Shown here in pieces: positions 46,716-56,076 of a DNA stretch of 64,000 bases (within the stretch, counting starts at the first letter, position 1; every line of letters begins with the position of its first letter). Made by a program: the position numbers and the translations under genes. The DNA lies in contig CACKWP010000003.1 in the NCBI GenBank assembly GCA_902603945.1, positions 62,001 through 126,000 of the forward strand, given 5' to 3'. The notes under the pieces were generated by a model. The model was not told the DNA's origin. It did no database searches and was given only the letters and a program-made list of their open reading frames with translations. The stretch comes from an uncultured Pelagibacteraceae bacterium (lineage in GTDB: Bacteria > Pseudomonadota > Alphaproteobacteria > Pelagibacterales > Pelagibacteraceae).

Positions 46716-47970
46716 AAAAAAAGTTGCATTAATTGACTGTAATTCATTTTATGTTTCATGCGAAAGACTATTCAATCCTAAAATACAAAATGTACCAGTT
46801 GTTGTACTATCCAATAATGACGGATGTGTTATATCAAGATCTAATGAAGCGAAAAAAATTGGAATAAAAATGGGAGAACCATATTTTAAAGTTAAAGATT
46901 TAGTTAAAAAAAATAACGTTCAGATATTTTCTTCAAATTATGCATTGTATGGAGACCTTTCTAGACGAGTGATGAAAGTTTTGAAAGGCTTTACTGACAA
47001 AATTGAAATCTATTCCATAGATGAAGCATTTTTAGATTTGTCACATGTTAAGGATGAACAAGTTGAAGAATATGGAAAACAAATAAGAGAAAGAGTTTTA
47101 AAATGGACAGGAATACCGACAAGTGTAGGAATTTCAAATACAAAAACTTTAAGCAAAGTTGCAAATCATATAGCTAAAAAAAATAAGGCAGGAGTAATAT
47201 TTTTAAAAGAAAACATTGATAATATATTAAAAAATTTCGATATTGCAGATATATGGGGAGTAGGGAGACAATTATCAAAACTATATATTAAAAATGGAAT
47301 AAACAATGCTTATAAATTGAAAAATATTTCAAATACATGGGTAAAAAAAAGTACGAATGTTTTAGGAGCAAAAACAGTAATGGAATTAAGGGGAATTCCT
47401 TGTATAGATTTAGAAACTGAAGAAATAAAAAGAAAAAGTTGTTGTGTATCAAGATCATTTGGAAAAAAGGTAGAAAGTTTAGATAAATTGAAAGAATCTA
47501 TAACCACTCATTGCTTAAATGCAGCAGAAAAAATAAGAACAGATAAACAAACTACAAGAGCCGTTACAGTATTTATAAGAACAAGCCCATTTGATAAAAA
47601 TAGAAAATATTACTCGAATTCCATTACTATCGAACTACCAGTGGCAACTAATAACAGTATAGAACTTGTAAAAACAGCTATTAGTGGACTTAAAAAAATT
47701 TACAAATACGGTTATTTCTATCAAAAAGCTGGGATCATCTTATCAAAACTCAGAGATGCCTCTGAAAAAGAACTAAATTTATTAGCGCCGATTTTAGAGA
47801 ATAAATCTAAACCATTAATGAGAGCAATTGATTTTACCAATGCAAAATACGGTCGAAACGCAATTAGTATAGCTCAAGCTGGTATAAGCAATGATTGGAA
47901 AATGAGAAGAGAACATTCATCTAGAATAGATACCGCTTCATTTGACTTCTTACCTAAAATAAATATATAG
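46693..47970 (+). CDS. umuC: DNA polymerase V catalytic subunit UmuC
   Basis: IDCNSFYVSCERLFNP, SIDEAFLDLS. Confidence 0.95.
   Translation: MSYTNSSKKKVALIDCNSFYVSCERLFNPKIQNVPVVVLSNNDGCVISRSNEAKKIGIKMGEPYFKVKDLVKKNNVQIFSSNYALYGDLSRRVMKVLKGFTDKIEIYSIDEAFLDLSHVKDEQVEEYGKQIRERVLKWTGIPTSVGISNTKTLSKVANHIAKKNKAGVIFLKENIDNILKNFDIADIWGVGRQLSKLYIKNGINNAYKLKNISNTWVKKSTNVLGAKTVMELRGIPCIDLETEEIKRKSCCVSRSFGKKVESLDKLKESITTHCLNAAEKIRTDKQTTRAVTVFIRTSPFDKNRKYYSNSITIELPVATNNSIELVKTAISGLKKIYKYGYFYQKAGIILSKLRDASEKELNLLAPILENKSKPLMRAIDFTNAKYGRNAISIAQAGISNDWKMRREHSSRIDTASFDFLPKINI
47942..47969 (+). promoter_or_regulatory. Putative promoter embedded in umuC 3' end for riboswitch-symporter transcript
   Basis: TTGACT (47942-47947), 16-nt spacer, TATATA (47964-47969). 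Confidence 0.45.
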
Positions 47971-47975
47971 TTTGG

Positions 47976-48041
47976 ATGTGGGGTGTCTAAAAGACTGAGA
48001 TCATACCCAAAGAACCTGACCGGTAATTCAGTGAGGGAATT
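47976..48041 (+). ncRNA. TPP (THI-box) riboswitch
   Basis: GGGGTGTC...GACTGAGATCATACCC...GAACCTGACCGGTAATTCAGTGAGGGA matches conserved TPP aptamer core (CUGAGA, ACCUGA, GAGGGA). Confidence 0.92.
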
Positions 48042-49490
48042 ATGGAAAAAATATATTTATCAGCACAAACATCATTATTAGTAACTATTTTAGTAGGTCT
48101 TTTTTTTGTGGGACTGGGATATCTAAACTCAAAAAAAATACGAAATAAAAGTAACTACATTATTGGAAATAAAGACGAGAACACATTTTCATTAACAACA
48201 AGTTTATCAGCATCCGCTTTAGGAGCATGGATATTATTTGGTCCTGCATCGGCAGCTACTTGGGGTGGTATAGGAGCGGTAATAGGATATGCATTCGGTA
48301 CAGCAACACCAATGTTATTATTATATAATTTTGGACCTAAAATTAGAAAAGAATTTTCAAAAGGATTAAGCTTAACAGAATTTATTAAAAAGCGTTTTGG
48401 TTTAGGAGTGCTAAAAATAAGCCTATTTTTGATCTTGTTTTATTTAACTATTTTTTTGATTGCTGAGGTTACAGCAATAGCTTTTCTAATAAACTTTATC
48501 TCCAAGACACCACTATGGATTACAGCGGGTATAACATTAATAATTTGTTTACTTTATATATTAAAAGGTGGATTTAAACTTTCAATAATAACTGACAAAT
48601 ATCAATTTATTGTAATAGCAGTTCTAATATTTATTACTGCTATTATAATTTTGGGAAAACTAGAAATAAATAGTTTTGAATTAATTAAACAAAATGCATC
48701 TAATCTTGTAAATAGTAAATACTTACCAAATTATACAGCGGGTTTGACTTTTTTTATTGCAGTGGCCGCAACTAATTTATTTCACCAAGGAAATTGGCAA
48801 AGAGTATTTGCTGCAAAAAATAATTTGATATTAAAAAAAAGCTTAATCTATTCCTCAATAATTATTTTTATAATTGTTTTCTGGATGGGTTATTCAGGGT
48901 TAATTTCTTTATCTCTCAACTCAAACGTAATACCTGATCTAGCTTTTTTTGATTTAATTCTAAATAATAATTATATAATAACTATATCAATACTTATTCT
49001 TGCCCTAGCATTAACTTTGAGCACCATTGATACTTTAATAAATGCAATTTCAAGCATCTTCATCGTAAATGGTAATCAAATCAATAAATCAATTTCCGGA
49101 AAATCTGTTAGAAGTAAAACAAATTATATAATTATTTTTATATGTATCATAGTTTTTATTTTAGCCTCAAAAGGTTTCAGTATTTTGTATTTATTTTTAT
49201 TAGCAGATTTGTTTTGTTGCTCAGCAGTAGTGACAATTTTTTTCGGTTTTTTTAATAAAAATATTAATTATCAATTATCTTATTTGTCTATTTTCAGCGC
49301 ACTGATCACTGGACTATTATTTTTTCCAAGCTTAAGTTTTCAATCAAGTATACTAGTTGGAAACTTATTACCATTAGAATTTTTTAGTCCAATTGTTATT
49401 ACAAATTTACTTTTTATATCATTTGCAGCAGCAATAATAATTCAAATATTATTAATAGCTTTCTATTCTTTACGTAACTCATTTAAATAA
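48042..49490 (+). CDS. thiV: Sodium:solute symporter, likely thiamin-precursor transporter (ThiV-like)
   Basis: SSS-family sequence directly downstream of TPP riboswitch; matches described SAR11 thiV arrangement. Confidence 0.8.
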   Translation: MEKIYLSAQTSLLVTILVGLFFVGLGYLNSKKIRNKSNYIIGNKDENTFSLTTSLSASALGAWILFGPASAATWGGIGAVIGYAFGTATPMLLLYNFGPKIRKEFSKGLSLTEFIKKRFGLGVLKISLFLILFYLTIFLIAEVTAIAFLINFISKTPLWITAGITLIICLLYILKGGFKLSIITDKYQFIVIAVLIFITAIIILGKLEINSFELIKQNASNLVNSKYLPNYTAGLTFFIAVAATNLFHQGNWQRVFAAKNNLILKKSLIYSSIIIFIIVFWMGYSGLISLSLNSNVIPDLAFFDLILNNNYIITISILILALALTLSTIDTLINAISSIFIVNGNQINKSISGKSVRSKTNYIIIFICIIVFILASKGFSILYLFLLADLFCCSAVVTIFFGFFNKNINYQLSYLSIFSALITGLLFFPSLSFQSSILVGNLLPLEFFSPIVITNLLFISFAAAIIIQILLIAFYSLRNSFK

Positions 49491-50335
49491 ATAGAAACAG
49501 CAACCCAAATTATCAAGAAACCTAAAAATTTTTCCAATGTAAGTATTTCACCAAAATAGGTGATACCCAACAAAAATTGAGAGGTAGGAGTTAAAAATAG
49601 TATCATGCTTGCTGGACCAATTCCTATAATTTTAAATCCCAAAGTATATAAAAAAAGTGGCACTAAAGTCATGAACCCTGACCAAAATAAGTAAAATGAT
49701 AAAATTGGTTCAGCAATCGAAAATATATTCATATTCATATTTACTAAATAAACAAATAAAACAATTGCTATTGGAGAAATTAATAATGTTTCAATAAGAA
49801 GCCCTATATCAGAGGAAACTCTAATTTTTTTTCTAATTAAACCGTAAATACTAAAAGTAATTGCTACTGTAAGACCAATCCATGGTAACTCGCCTAATTT
49901 AAGTAAAAAATATATCAAAGAAATTACTACTAAAGTAACTGCAATAAACTGATTTTTATTTAGCTTTTCCTTTAAAAAAATTCTTCCTAAAAAAACGCTG
50001 ATTATAGGATAAATATAATAACCTAAACTTGAATCAAGCAACCTATTAACAGAAACTGCATAGAGCCATGTTCCCCAATTAATGCTTACTAATAAACCAG
50101 ATAAAAAAAGAAGAAATTGATTTTTTCTCTTTTTAATAATTCTTATAAATTCGGGCCATTTTCTTAATAAGCTTGTGCTAAAAACTAAAAGAACTGCTGT
50201 CCAAATAGTCCTATGAACTGTGAGTTCGATGAAAGAGGCGAATGATACGAATTTAAAAAAGATAGTTCCGATTACACCCCACCATAATGATGCAAAACTC
50301 GCATAAAAAACTCCGCTCAGTTTAGATTTATTCAT
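49463..50335 (-). CDS. RarD/EamA-family drug/metabolite transporter
   Basis: FYASFASLWWGVIGTIFFKFV, HRTIWTAVLL, INWGTWLYAVSVNRLLDSSLGYYIYPI. Confidence 0.9.
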   Translation of the reverse strand: MNKSKLSGVFYASFASLWWGVIGTIFFKFVSFASFIELTVHRTIWTAVLLVFSTSLLRKWPEFIRIIKKRKNQFLLFLSGLLVSINWGTWLYAVSVNRLLDSSLGYYIYPIISVFLGRIFLKEKLNKNQFIAVTLVVISLIYFLLKLGELPWIGLTVAITFSIYGLIRKKIRVSSDIGLLIETLLISPIAIVLFVYLVNMNMNIFSIAEPILSFYLFWSGFMTLVPLFLYTLGFKIIGIGPASMILFLTPTSQFLLGITYFGEILTLEKFLGFLIIWVAVSIYLNELRKE

Positions 50336-50414
50336 ATTTAAGAATTAATTAAATTTTTTAAAAATTATCTGATAATATTAATCTATTTATATTAAATAAC
50401 TTAATCAAATATTT

Positions 50415-51095
50415 ATGAAAGAAAAAAATTATGGTATTTTAAATTTTAATTTTATAGACAATATCATTAAAAAAAAGAGATCAGAAATGCTGAATATTCT
50501 CAATAAGAATATTAAAGATAATGATATAGAGAGTTTTTTAGATGTTGGTACCACAGAGGAAAATGAATTAGAAAGTTCAAATTATTTCGTTAAAAATTTT
50601 TACAAAATTAAAATTAAAAAATCTATTTCAGATCAAGAAATAAAAAGCAATAACTTTAACAAACTTTTAAAAAAATCTATTACATCTGAATTTTTAGAAA
50701 CAGAAATAGAAAATTATAAATCTGATTTAGTACTATCTTCTGCAACTATTGAACACGTAGGAAGTTATGAAAATCAAATTAAGATGTTAGAAAATATTAT
50801 TAAATTAACAAATAAATATTTTTTCATAACAACACCAAATAGATTTTTTCCAATTGATTTTCATACTAAATTACCTATCATCCACATGCTTCCAAAAAAA
50901 ATTCACAGAAAAATTTTAAGTCTTATAAATTTGAAGGAATACGCAGAAGAAGAAAATTTAAATTTATTAGATGAAAATACTATAAATAAACTTATAAATA
51001 CCCAACAAAATGCAACTTTTAAAATAAGGATTTTCAAAGTTAAGCTATTTGGTTTAACCTCAAACTTGCTTATATTTGGAGAAAAAATAAAATAA
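50415..51095 (+). CDS. SAM-dependent methyltransferase
   Basis: FLDVGTTEENE, LSSATIEHVGS, FFITTPNRFFPIDFHTKLP. Confidence 0.8.
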   Translation: MKEKNYGILNFNFIDNIIKKKRSEMLNILNKNIKDNDIESFLDVGTTEENELESSNYFVKNFYKIKIKKSISDQEIKSNNFNKLLKKSITSEFLETEIENYKSDLVLSSATIEHVGSYENQIKMLENIIKLTNKYFFITTPNRFFPIDFHTKLPIIHMLPKKIHRKILSLINLKEYAEEENLNLLDENTINKLINTQQNATFKIRIFKVKLFGLTSNLLIFGEKIK

Positions 51096-51784
51096 TGATC
51101 TTTTCAATAATCGTACCAGTCTTTAATGAAGAAAAAACAATTATTTCAATACTCAAAGAATTAAAAAAAATTAATTTTAAAAAATTTGAAAAAGAAATAA
51201 TAGTTATAGATGATGGGTCTACAGATAATACAAAAAATCTTTTAGAAAATAATAAAGATTTATATGACTCTCTATACACAAATGAAAAAAATAAAGGAAA
51301 AGGGTCTGCTGTTAGACTCGGTTTAAAAAATGCAAGTGGCCAGTATATTGTCTTTCAAGATGCGGATTTAGAATATGATCCAAATGATCTTTTAAAATTT
51401 GAAGAAGTTTTTTTAAAATTTAACGCTGATGGAATTATTGGTTCAAGATTTACATATGATAAATACACAAGATCACATAGCATACTTAATAAAATTGGAA
51501 ATTTTACTTTAACATTCTTATTTAATATTTTGTATAATACAACTTTTACCGACATTTACTCTTGTTATTTTGCTTTTAAAAAGGATTTATTAGTTGCAGA
51601 TCATCTTAAATCTGAAGGCTTCGTTCAACATGCTGAAATTCTTTCTAAAGTAATTAAAAAAGGGTCAAAATTTTACGAAGTCCCTATTAATTATAATGGA
51701 AGAAATTTATCTGAAGGCAAAAAAATTAGATTTTATCATTTTTTTCCAGTATTGGCTCAAATTTTAATAAGAAAATTTAAATGA
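51095..51784 (+). CDS. Family 2 glycosyltransferase
   Basis: SIIVPVFNEEKTI, VIDDGSTDNT, DADLEYDP. Confidence 0.92.
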   Translation: MIFSIIVPVFNEEKTIISILKELKKINFKKFEKEIIVIDDGSTDNTKNLLENNKDLYDSLYTNEKNKGKGSAVRLGLKNASGQYIVFQDADLEYDPNDLLKFEEVFLKFNADGIIGSRFTYDKYTRSHSILNKIGNFTLTFLFNILYNTTFTDIYSCYFAFKKDLLVADHLKSEGFVQHAEILSKVIKKGSKFYEVPINYNGRNLSEGKKIRFYHFFPVLAQILIRKFK

Positions 51785-53400
51785 GAATAAAAGATAATTT
51801 TAACTACTTTATCTATATATTTTTTCTTTCTTTTTTCTTAATTGGAAGCAATATATTTAGTGATTACTCAATAACTCCTGATGAACCTTTACACAGAGTA
51901 AATGGATTTATTTCGCTTAAATATATCATAGATCTATTTTCTATAAATTTGAATAATATTGAGACGTTACAAAACATACCGGAGCTATATAGCGATTGGA
52001 GAAGAACATATGGATCTTTATTTGATTTGCCATTCGCTTTTATTGAATTCTCATATGATATAAGTATTCAAAATATTTTCTTAATAAAACATTATTTTCT
52101 ATTTTTGATATATTTTATTTCTACAATTTTTTTTTTTCTATTAATTAAAAAAAACCTTAAAAACGAAAGAATTGCCTTAGTAGGTGTTTTAATCTTGATC
52201 TCAACACCAAGAATATTTTCTCATAGTTTTTATAATTCAAAAGATATACTTTTTCTGTCATTAATCGTCATAGCCACCTATTTTTGTATTGAACTTTTGA
52301 AAAAATTTAGTTTTAAGAATTTAATTTTTTCTTGTGTATTCTGTGCCTTTGCATCAAATATACGTGTAATTGGAATTTATTTGCCAATTTTAACTTTTAT
52401 TTTTTACATATTTTTAGAGGATAAATTTAAAACAAAAAAAAATTTAAACTTTTTTTTAATCTACTTTTCAATATTTATTTTTATTTTATATTTGATATGG
52501 CCTTTTCTTTGGCAAAATCCCTTAGAAAATTTCTTACTTATTTTAAAAGAATCTGCATCTTACCCAAATCATTGGAAGTTCAAAACATTATATTTGGGTG
52601 AGTATTTGAATCCTGAAAATATTCCTTGGCATTATTTTTTTATTTGGTTTTTATCTACTACGCCAACTATATTTATTTTAATAATTTTAAGTGGATTATT
52701 TTTATTCATTAAAAAATACCTTACTTTTTTCTTAAATATAGAGTTTAATAAAAATTTGAAATTATGGAAAGATAAAGGTCAAATGGTTGATCTATTTATT
52801 TTTTTATGTTTTTTTATTCCAATCTTTTTTGTTATAACTTTAAATTCAACATTATATAATGGGTGGAGACATCTTTATTTTATTTATCCATTTTTAATAT
52901 ATTTATCATTATATGGATTAGTAAATTTATTAAATTTAATAAGTAAAAAACAGGTTAAAATTATCTACTCCATTATAATACTACAAATTCTAAGCAACTT
53001 CTTTTTTATTTATAATTCTCATCCTGTGCAAAATATCTATTTTAATTTTATATCAAAATCTTTTATTGAGGGAAATCTGCCTGTTGATTATTGGGGCTCA
53101 GGTAATAAAAAAACAATTGATTATTTAATTTCGAATAGAAGTAATTTTTCTATATCCACTTCAAGCTTTACTCCATTAATTAATTTAAGATATTCAGATG
53201 GGAAAATTCCTTACTCTCAAAATATTAATTTCTATGGAACTCAGAAAAATAAAAAGAATAAATCTGATTTTGTGTTTACTAATTATTATTATAATAGAGA
53301 TCCAAAAAATGAGGAAAAATACAAAATTCCTAAAAATTATAAAAGTTATTATAAGTTGATTATAAATGGTATTACTGTTAATGAGGTGTTTAGTAAATAA
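51781..53400 (+). CDS. GT-C (ArnT/PMT-like) membrane glycosyltransferase
   Basis: Multi-TM protein with early acidic motif SITPDEPLHRVNG. Confidence 0.75.
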   Translation: MRIKDNFNYFIYIFFLSFFLIGSNIFSDYSITPDEPLHRVNGFISLKYIIDLFSINLNNIETLQNIPELYSDWRRTYGSLFDLPFAFIEFSYDISIQNIFLIKHYFLFLIYFISTIFFFLLIKKNLKNERIALVGVLILISTPRIFSHSFYNSKDILFLSLIVIATYFCIELLKKFSFKNLIFSCVFCAFASNIRVIGIYLPILTFIFYIFLEDKFKTKKNLNFFLIYFSIFIFILYLIWPFLWQNPLENFLLILKESASYPNHWKFKTLYLGEYLNPENIPWHYFFIWFLSTTPTIFILIILSGLFLFIKKYLTFFLNIEFNKNLKLWKDKGQMVDLFIFLCFFIPIFFVITLNSTLYNGWRHLYFIYPFLIYLSLYGLVNLLNLISKKQVKIIYSIIILQILSNFFFIYNSHPVQNIYFNFISKSFIEGNLPVDYWGSGNKKTIDYLISNRSNFSISTSSFTPLINLRYSDGKIPYSQNINFYGTQKNKKNKSDFVFTNYYYNRDPKNEEKYKIPKNYKSYYKLIINGITVNEVFSK

Positions 53401-53403
53401 TTT

Positions 53404-53664
53404 ATGAAAATATTCATCCTCAAAAGTGCTATAATATTTTTATTTTGTTTATTGCTTTTTAGATTCACAATTGTATCTCTCGCTAATGAATATGAAAATA
53501 AACTAAATAATTATGTTTCTTCATCAAATTTTAAGGAAATAAAAAAAGATCTCTTTGAGTCTTTAAAAGAAAATAACGAGAAAGACGAAATTTTAGATCC
53601 AGAGGATGCTGAAATTCTAAGCATTTTTATTAGGAAAATTTTAAAAGAATTAAGTTTAAGATAA
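53404..53664 (+). CDS. Small single-TM protein of unknown function
   Basis: 86-aa ORF, 3 nt after GT-C gene, N-terminal hydrophobic segment. Confidence 0.6.
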   Translation: MKIFILKSAIIFLFCLLLFRFTIVSLANEYENKLNNYVSSSNFKEIKKDLFESLKENNEKDEILDPEDAEILSIFIRKILKELSLR

Positions 53665-53720
53665 CAACGGTTAAAAATTCTTTGTAATTAATAGTATTTT
53701 TTAATAAGTATATATTTGAT

Positions 53721-53815
53721 GGTGAGATGGGTGAGTTGGTTTAAACCAGGAGTTTGCTAAACTTCCGTAGTATTTAACTATGCTACCGAGGGTTCGAATC
53801 CCTCTCTCACCGCCA
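53721..53815 (+). tRNA. tRNA-Ser (GCU anticodon), CCA encoded
   Basis: GGTGAGA/TCTCACC acceptor, anticodon loop TTTGCTAAA, long variable arm, GGTTCGAATCC T arm, discriminator G + CCA. Confidence 0.95.
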
Positions 53816-53816
53816 T

Positions 53817-56045
53817 TTAATTGAAATAATTATCAATTGTCACAGGTTCTTTGCTTAAAATATATTTATAAACATTTATATTTTCTAATACTCGTTGAAC
53901 GTAATTTCTAGTTTCTTCAAATCTAATTTGTTCTATCCAATTAATATAAGATATTTGACCTTTAGACGGATCACCATTTACTCTTCGCCAAATTTTTACT
54001 CTATTAGGACCTGCATTGTAAGCTGCAATAGCAAAAGGAAATACTCCATTATAATCTTCTAGCAATCCGTTAAAGTAATACGAGCCAAGTTTTATATTAT
54101 ATTCTGGGTCTTTAGTTAAACCACTAATGCTATAAGGTAACTTTGCTTGCTTAGCAGTAATTTTTGCTGTTGTTTTCATCAGTTGCATCATGCCTCTTGC
54201 ACCTGCCCAACTGTTAGCGCTTTTATCAAATTCACTTTCTTGTCTTATGATTGCTAAAACTATTTCTTGTTTAGGCATAGTTTTGTTATTAATTATTTTT
54301 GGGGTATTAATTATTGGGTAGTTATAAGTATTGTAAAATCTTTTTTCATAAGATGCTTTTTTTGAAATCTGTATAGCAAAATCATATCTTTCCAAACTTG
54401 TTGCTAATTCAGCCGCCAATACCTCACTACCTTTATCAATATTTAAATTAGCTAAATGTTTAAAAATATCTTTACCTAATTGTGTAGCATTAAGCTCTTT
54501 TAATAAGATTAGATGTCTAATTAATTTATTATTTTTAAATTTTTTTTCATAATCTTTATCAAAAAAACTTTGATCTTTTAGTTCGAAATTTCCACCAGGA
54601 TTAATTTTGTTAAAAGCTAGCTGACCATAATAAGTCATTGGAAATTGAGCAGCCTCTGTATAATATTTACTAGATAAATCATTTTCATTTAATTTCTCAT
54701 AAGAAGCTCCTAACCAATAGGCTCCTCTAGCTAAGCTAATTGGATATCCAACATTATTATAAAAATTTTGGAAATGATTAATTGCATATTCTGGTGAATT
54801 TAGAAAAGTAAGCGCAATCCATCCAGATAACCATTCTGCCTCCGCAAATGAAGGGCCAGCTGATAATGCATGTTCACTTGAAATTTTGTAAGCTGTTTTA
54901 TATCTTTTTTTATAAATAAGACTTCTAACAACACTCTCTCTTTGATCCCACCATTTATCTGGTCTAACCATTTGTTTTTCAGTTTTAAGGGAATTTCTAT
55001 ATAAAATTTCTAAAGAGCCATCTAATCTACCTCTACGATTTCTCCATCTTAATCTATCAAACTCTAAACCAGGATCTTCTTTCAAATATTGGGGAACTTT
55101 TGAGATAGCATTATCTACACCATAAGAATTGCTCATCAAAATTTGACGAGCATTATATAAAGCTCTTTGGTCCTTAGGTAAATATTTTAACATTCTTTTT
55201 AGATCCCAGTATTTACGTTCCCAAGCTAAATAGTCAGCTCTTTTAATATGATCGTCTGAGTCAATAAATTTTTTGAATTTAGCTCTATAATAACCTAAGT
55301 CATTTTTTCTTATCGAGGCAGTTATCCAACCATCTTTAATTAATTCACGAACTTTATCAGTCTGGTTTTGCTCAAGATAAGCTTCGGCTAATTTTATCTT
55401 TCCTAGACCACCTAGTGGTGGATACTTTTCAAACCAATTAATTACCGATGTTGGAGAGTTATTTCTTAAATATATTTTTTCTTCTGCTAAATATCTAATT
55501 CTATTAATTCTTGGATAATCCTCATTTTGTTCAATAAATTTTTTATATTCACTGAAAGAAGCACCGTTTCTAGTTGTTTTTAGATGCATCCAAGTAATCA
55601 AATTTCTAAACTCTCGATCTTTAACTTTTGAAGCACTTTTTAAAGCACTATTCCATTTTTTATCTTTAATAAATTGTATAGTTTCTTTAGCCCTTTCAAA
55701 ATCTTTTTGATTTAAAATTGATGATTTTTCTGCAGTAACAGTTTTAGATTTATAAATTGATGGTTTTTTTTCAGGAAATACGAAAGAGTCTTTTTTACTA
55801 ACTACTTGAACTTCTTTTTTAACATCTTTAATTTCATTTTGAACTTTTACATCTGGCTCTTTTTCTTGGTCAGTTAAAGGTTTTTTTTGAGGTAAATTAT
55901 TTGAAAAATTTTGACCTTCAGCTTTCTTAATTTTTTTAAATATTGATGGTTTTTCTTTAGGAAAGAGGAATTGTTCACCTGAATAACTATAACCATTCGA
56001 CAAAATAAACACTATTAATACTAGACTAATTAATTTATTGGTCAT
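53817..56045 (-). CDS. slt: Soluble lytic murein transglycosylase
   Basis: LAIIRQESEFDKSANSWAGARGMMQLM; AYNAGPNRV. Confidence 0.92.
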   Translation of the reverse strand: MTNKLISLVLIVFILSNGYSYSGEQFLFPKEKPSIFKKIKKAEGQNFSNNLPQKKPLTDQEKEPDVKVQNEIKDVKKEVQVVSKKDSFVFPEKKPSIYKSKTVTAEKSSILNQKDFERAKETIQFIKDKKWNSALKSASKVKDREFRNLITWMHLKTTRNGASFSEYKKFIEQNEDYPRINRIRYLAEEKIYLRNNSPTSVINWFEKYPPLGGLGKIKLAEAYLEQNQTDKVRELIKDGWITASIRKNDLGYYRAKFKKFIDSDDHIKRADYLAWERKYWDLKRMLKYLPKDQRALYNARQILMSNSYGVDNAISKVPQYLKEDPGLEFDRLRWRNRRGRLDGSLEILYRNSLKTEKQMVRPDKWWDQRESVVRSLIYKKRYKTAYKISSEHALSAGPSFAEAEWLSGWIALTFLNSPEYAINHFQNFYNNVGYPISLARGAYWLGASYEKLNENDLSSKYYTEAAQFPMTYYGQLAFNKINPGGNFELKDQSFFDKDYEKKFKNNKLIRHLILLKELNATQLGKDIFKHLANLNIDKGSEVLAAELATSLERYDFAIQISKKASYEKRFYNTYNYPIINTPKIINNKTMPKQEIVLAIIRQESEFDKSANSWAGARGMMQLMKTTAKITAKQAKLPYSISGLTKDPEYNIKLGSYYFNGLLEDYNGVFPFAIAAYNAGPNRVKIWRRVNGDPSKGQISYINWIEQIRFEETRNYVQRVLENINVYKYILSKEPVTIDNYFN

Positions 56046-56076
56046 AAGTTAAGACTTATTTATCTTATTTTGTTTT

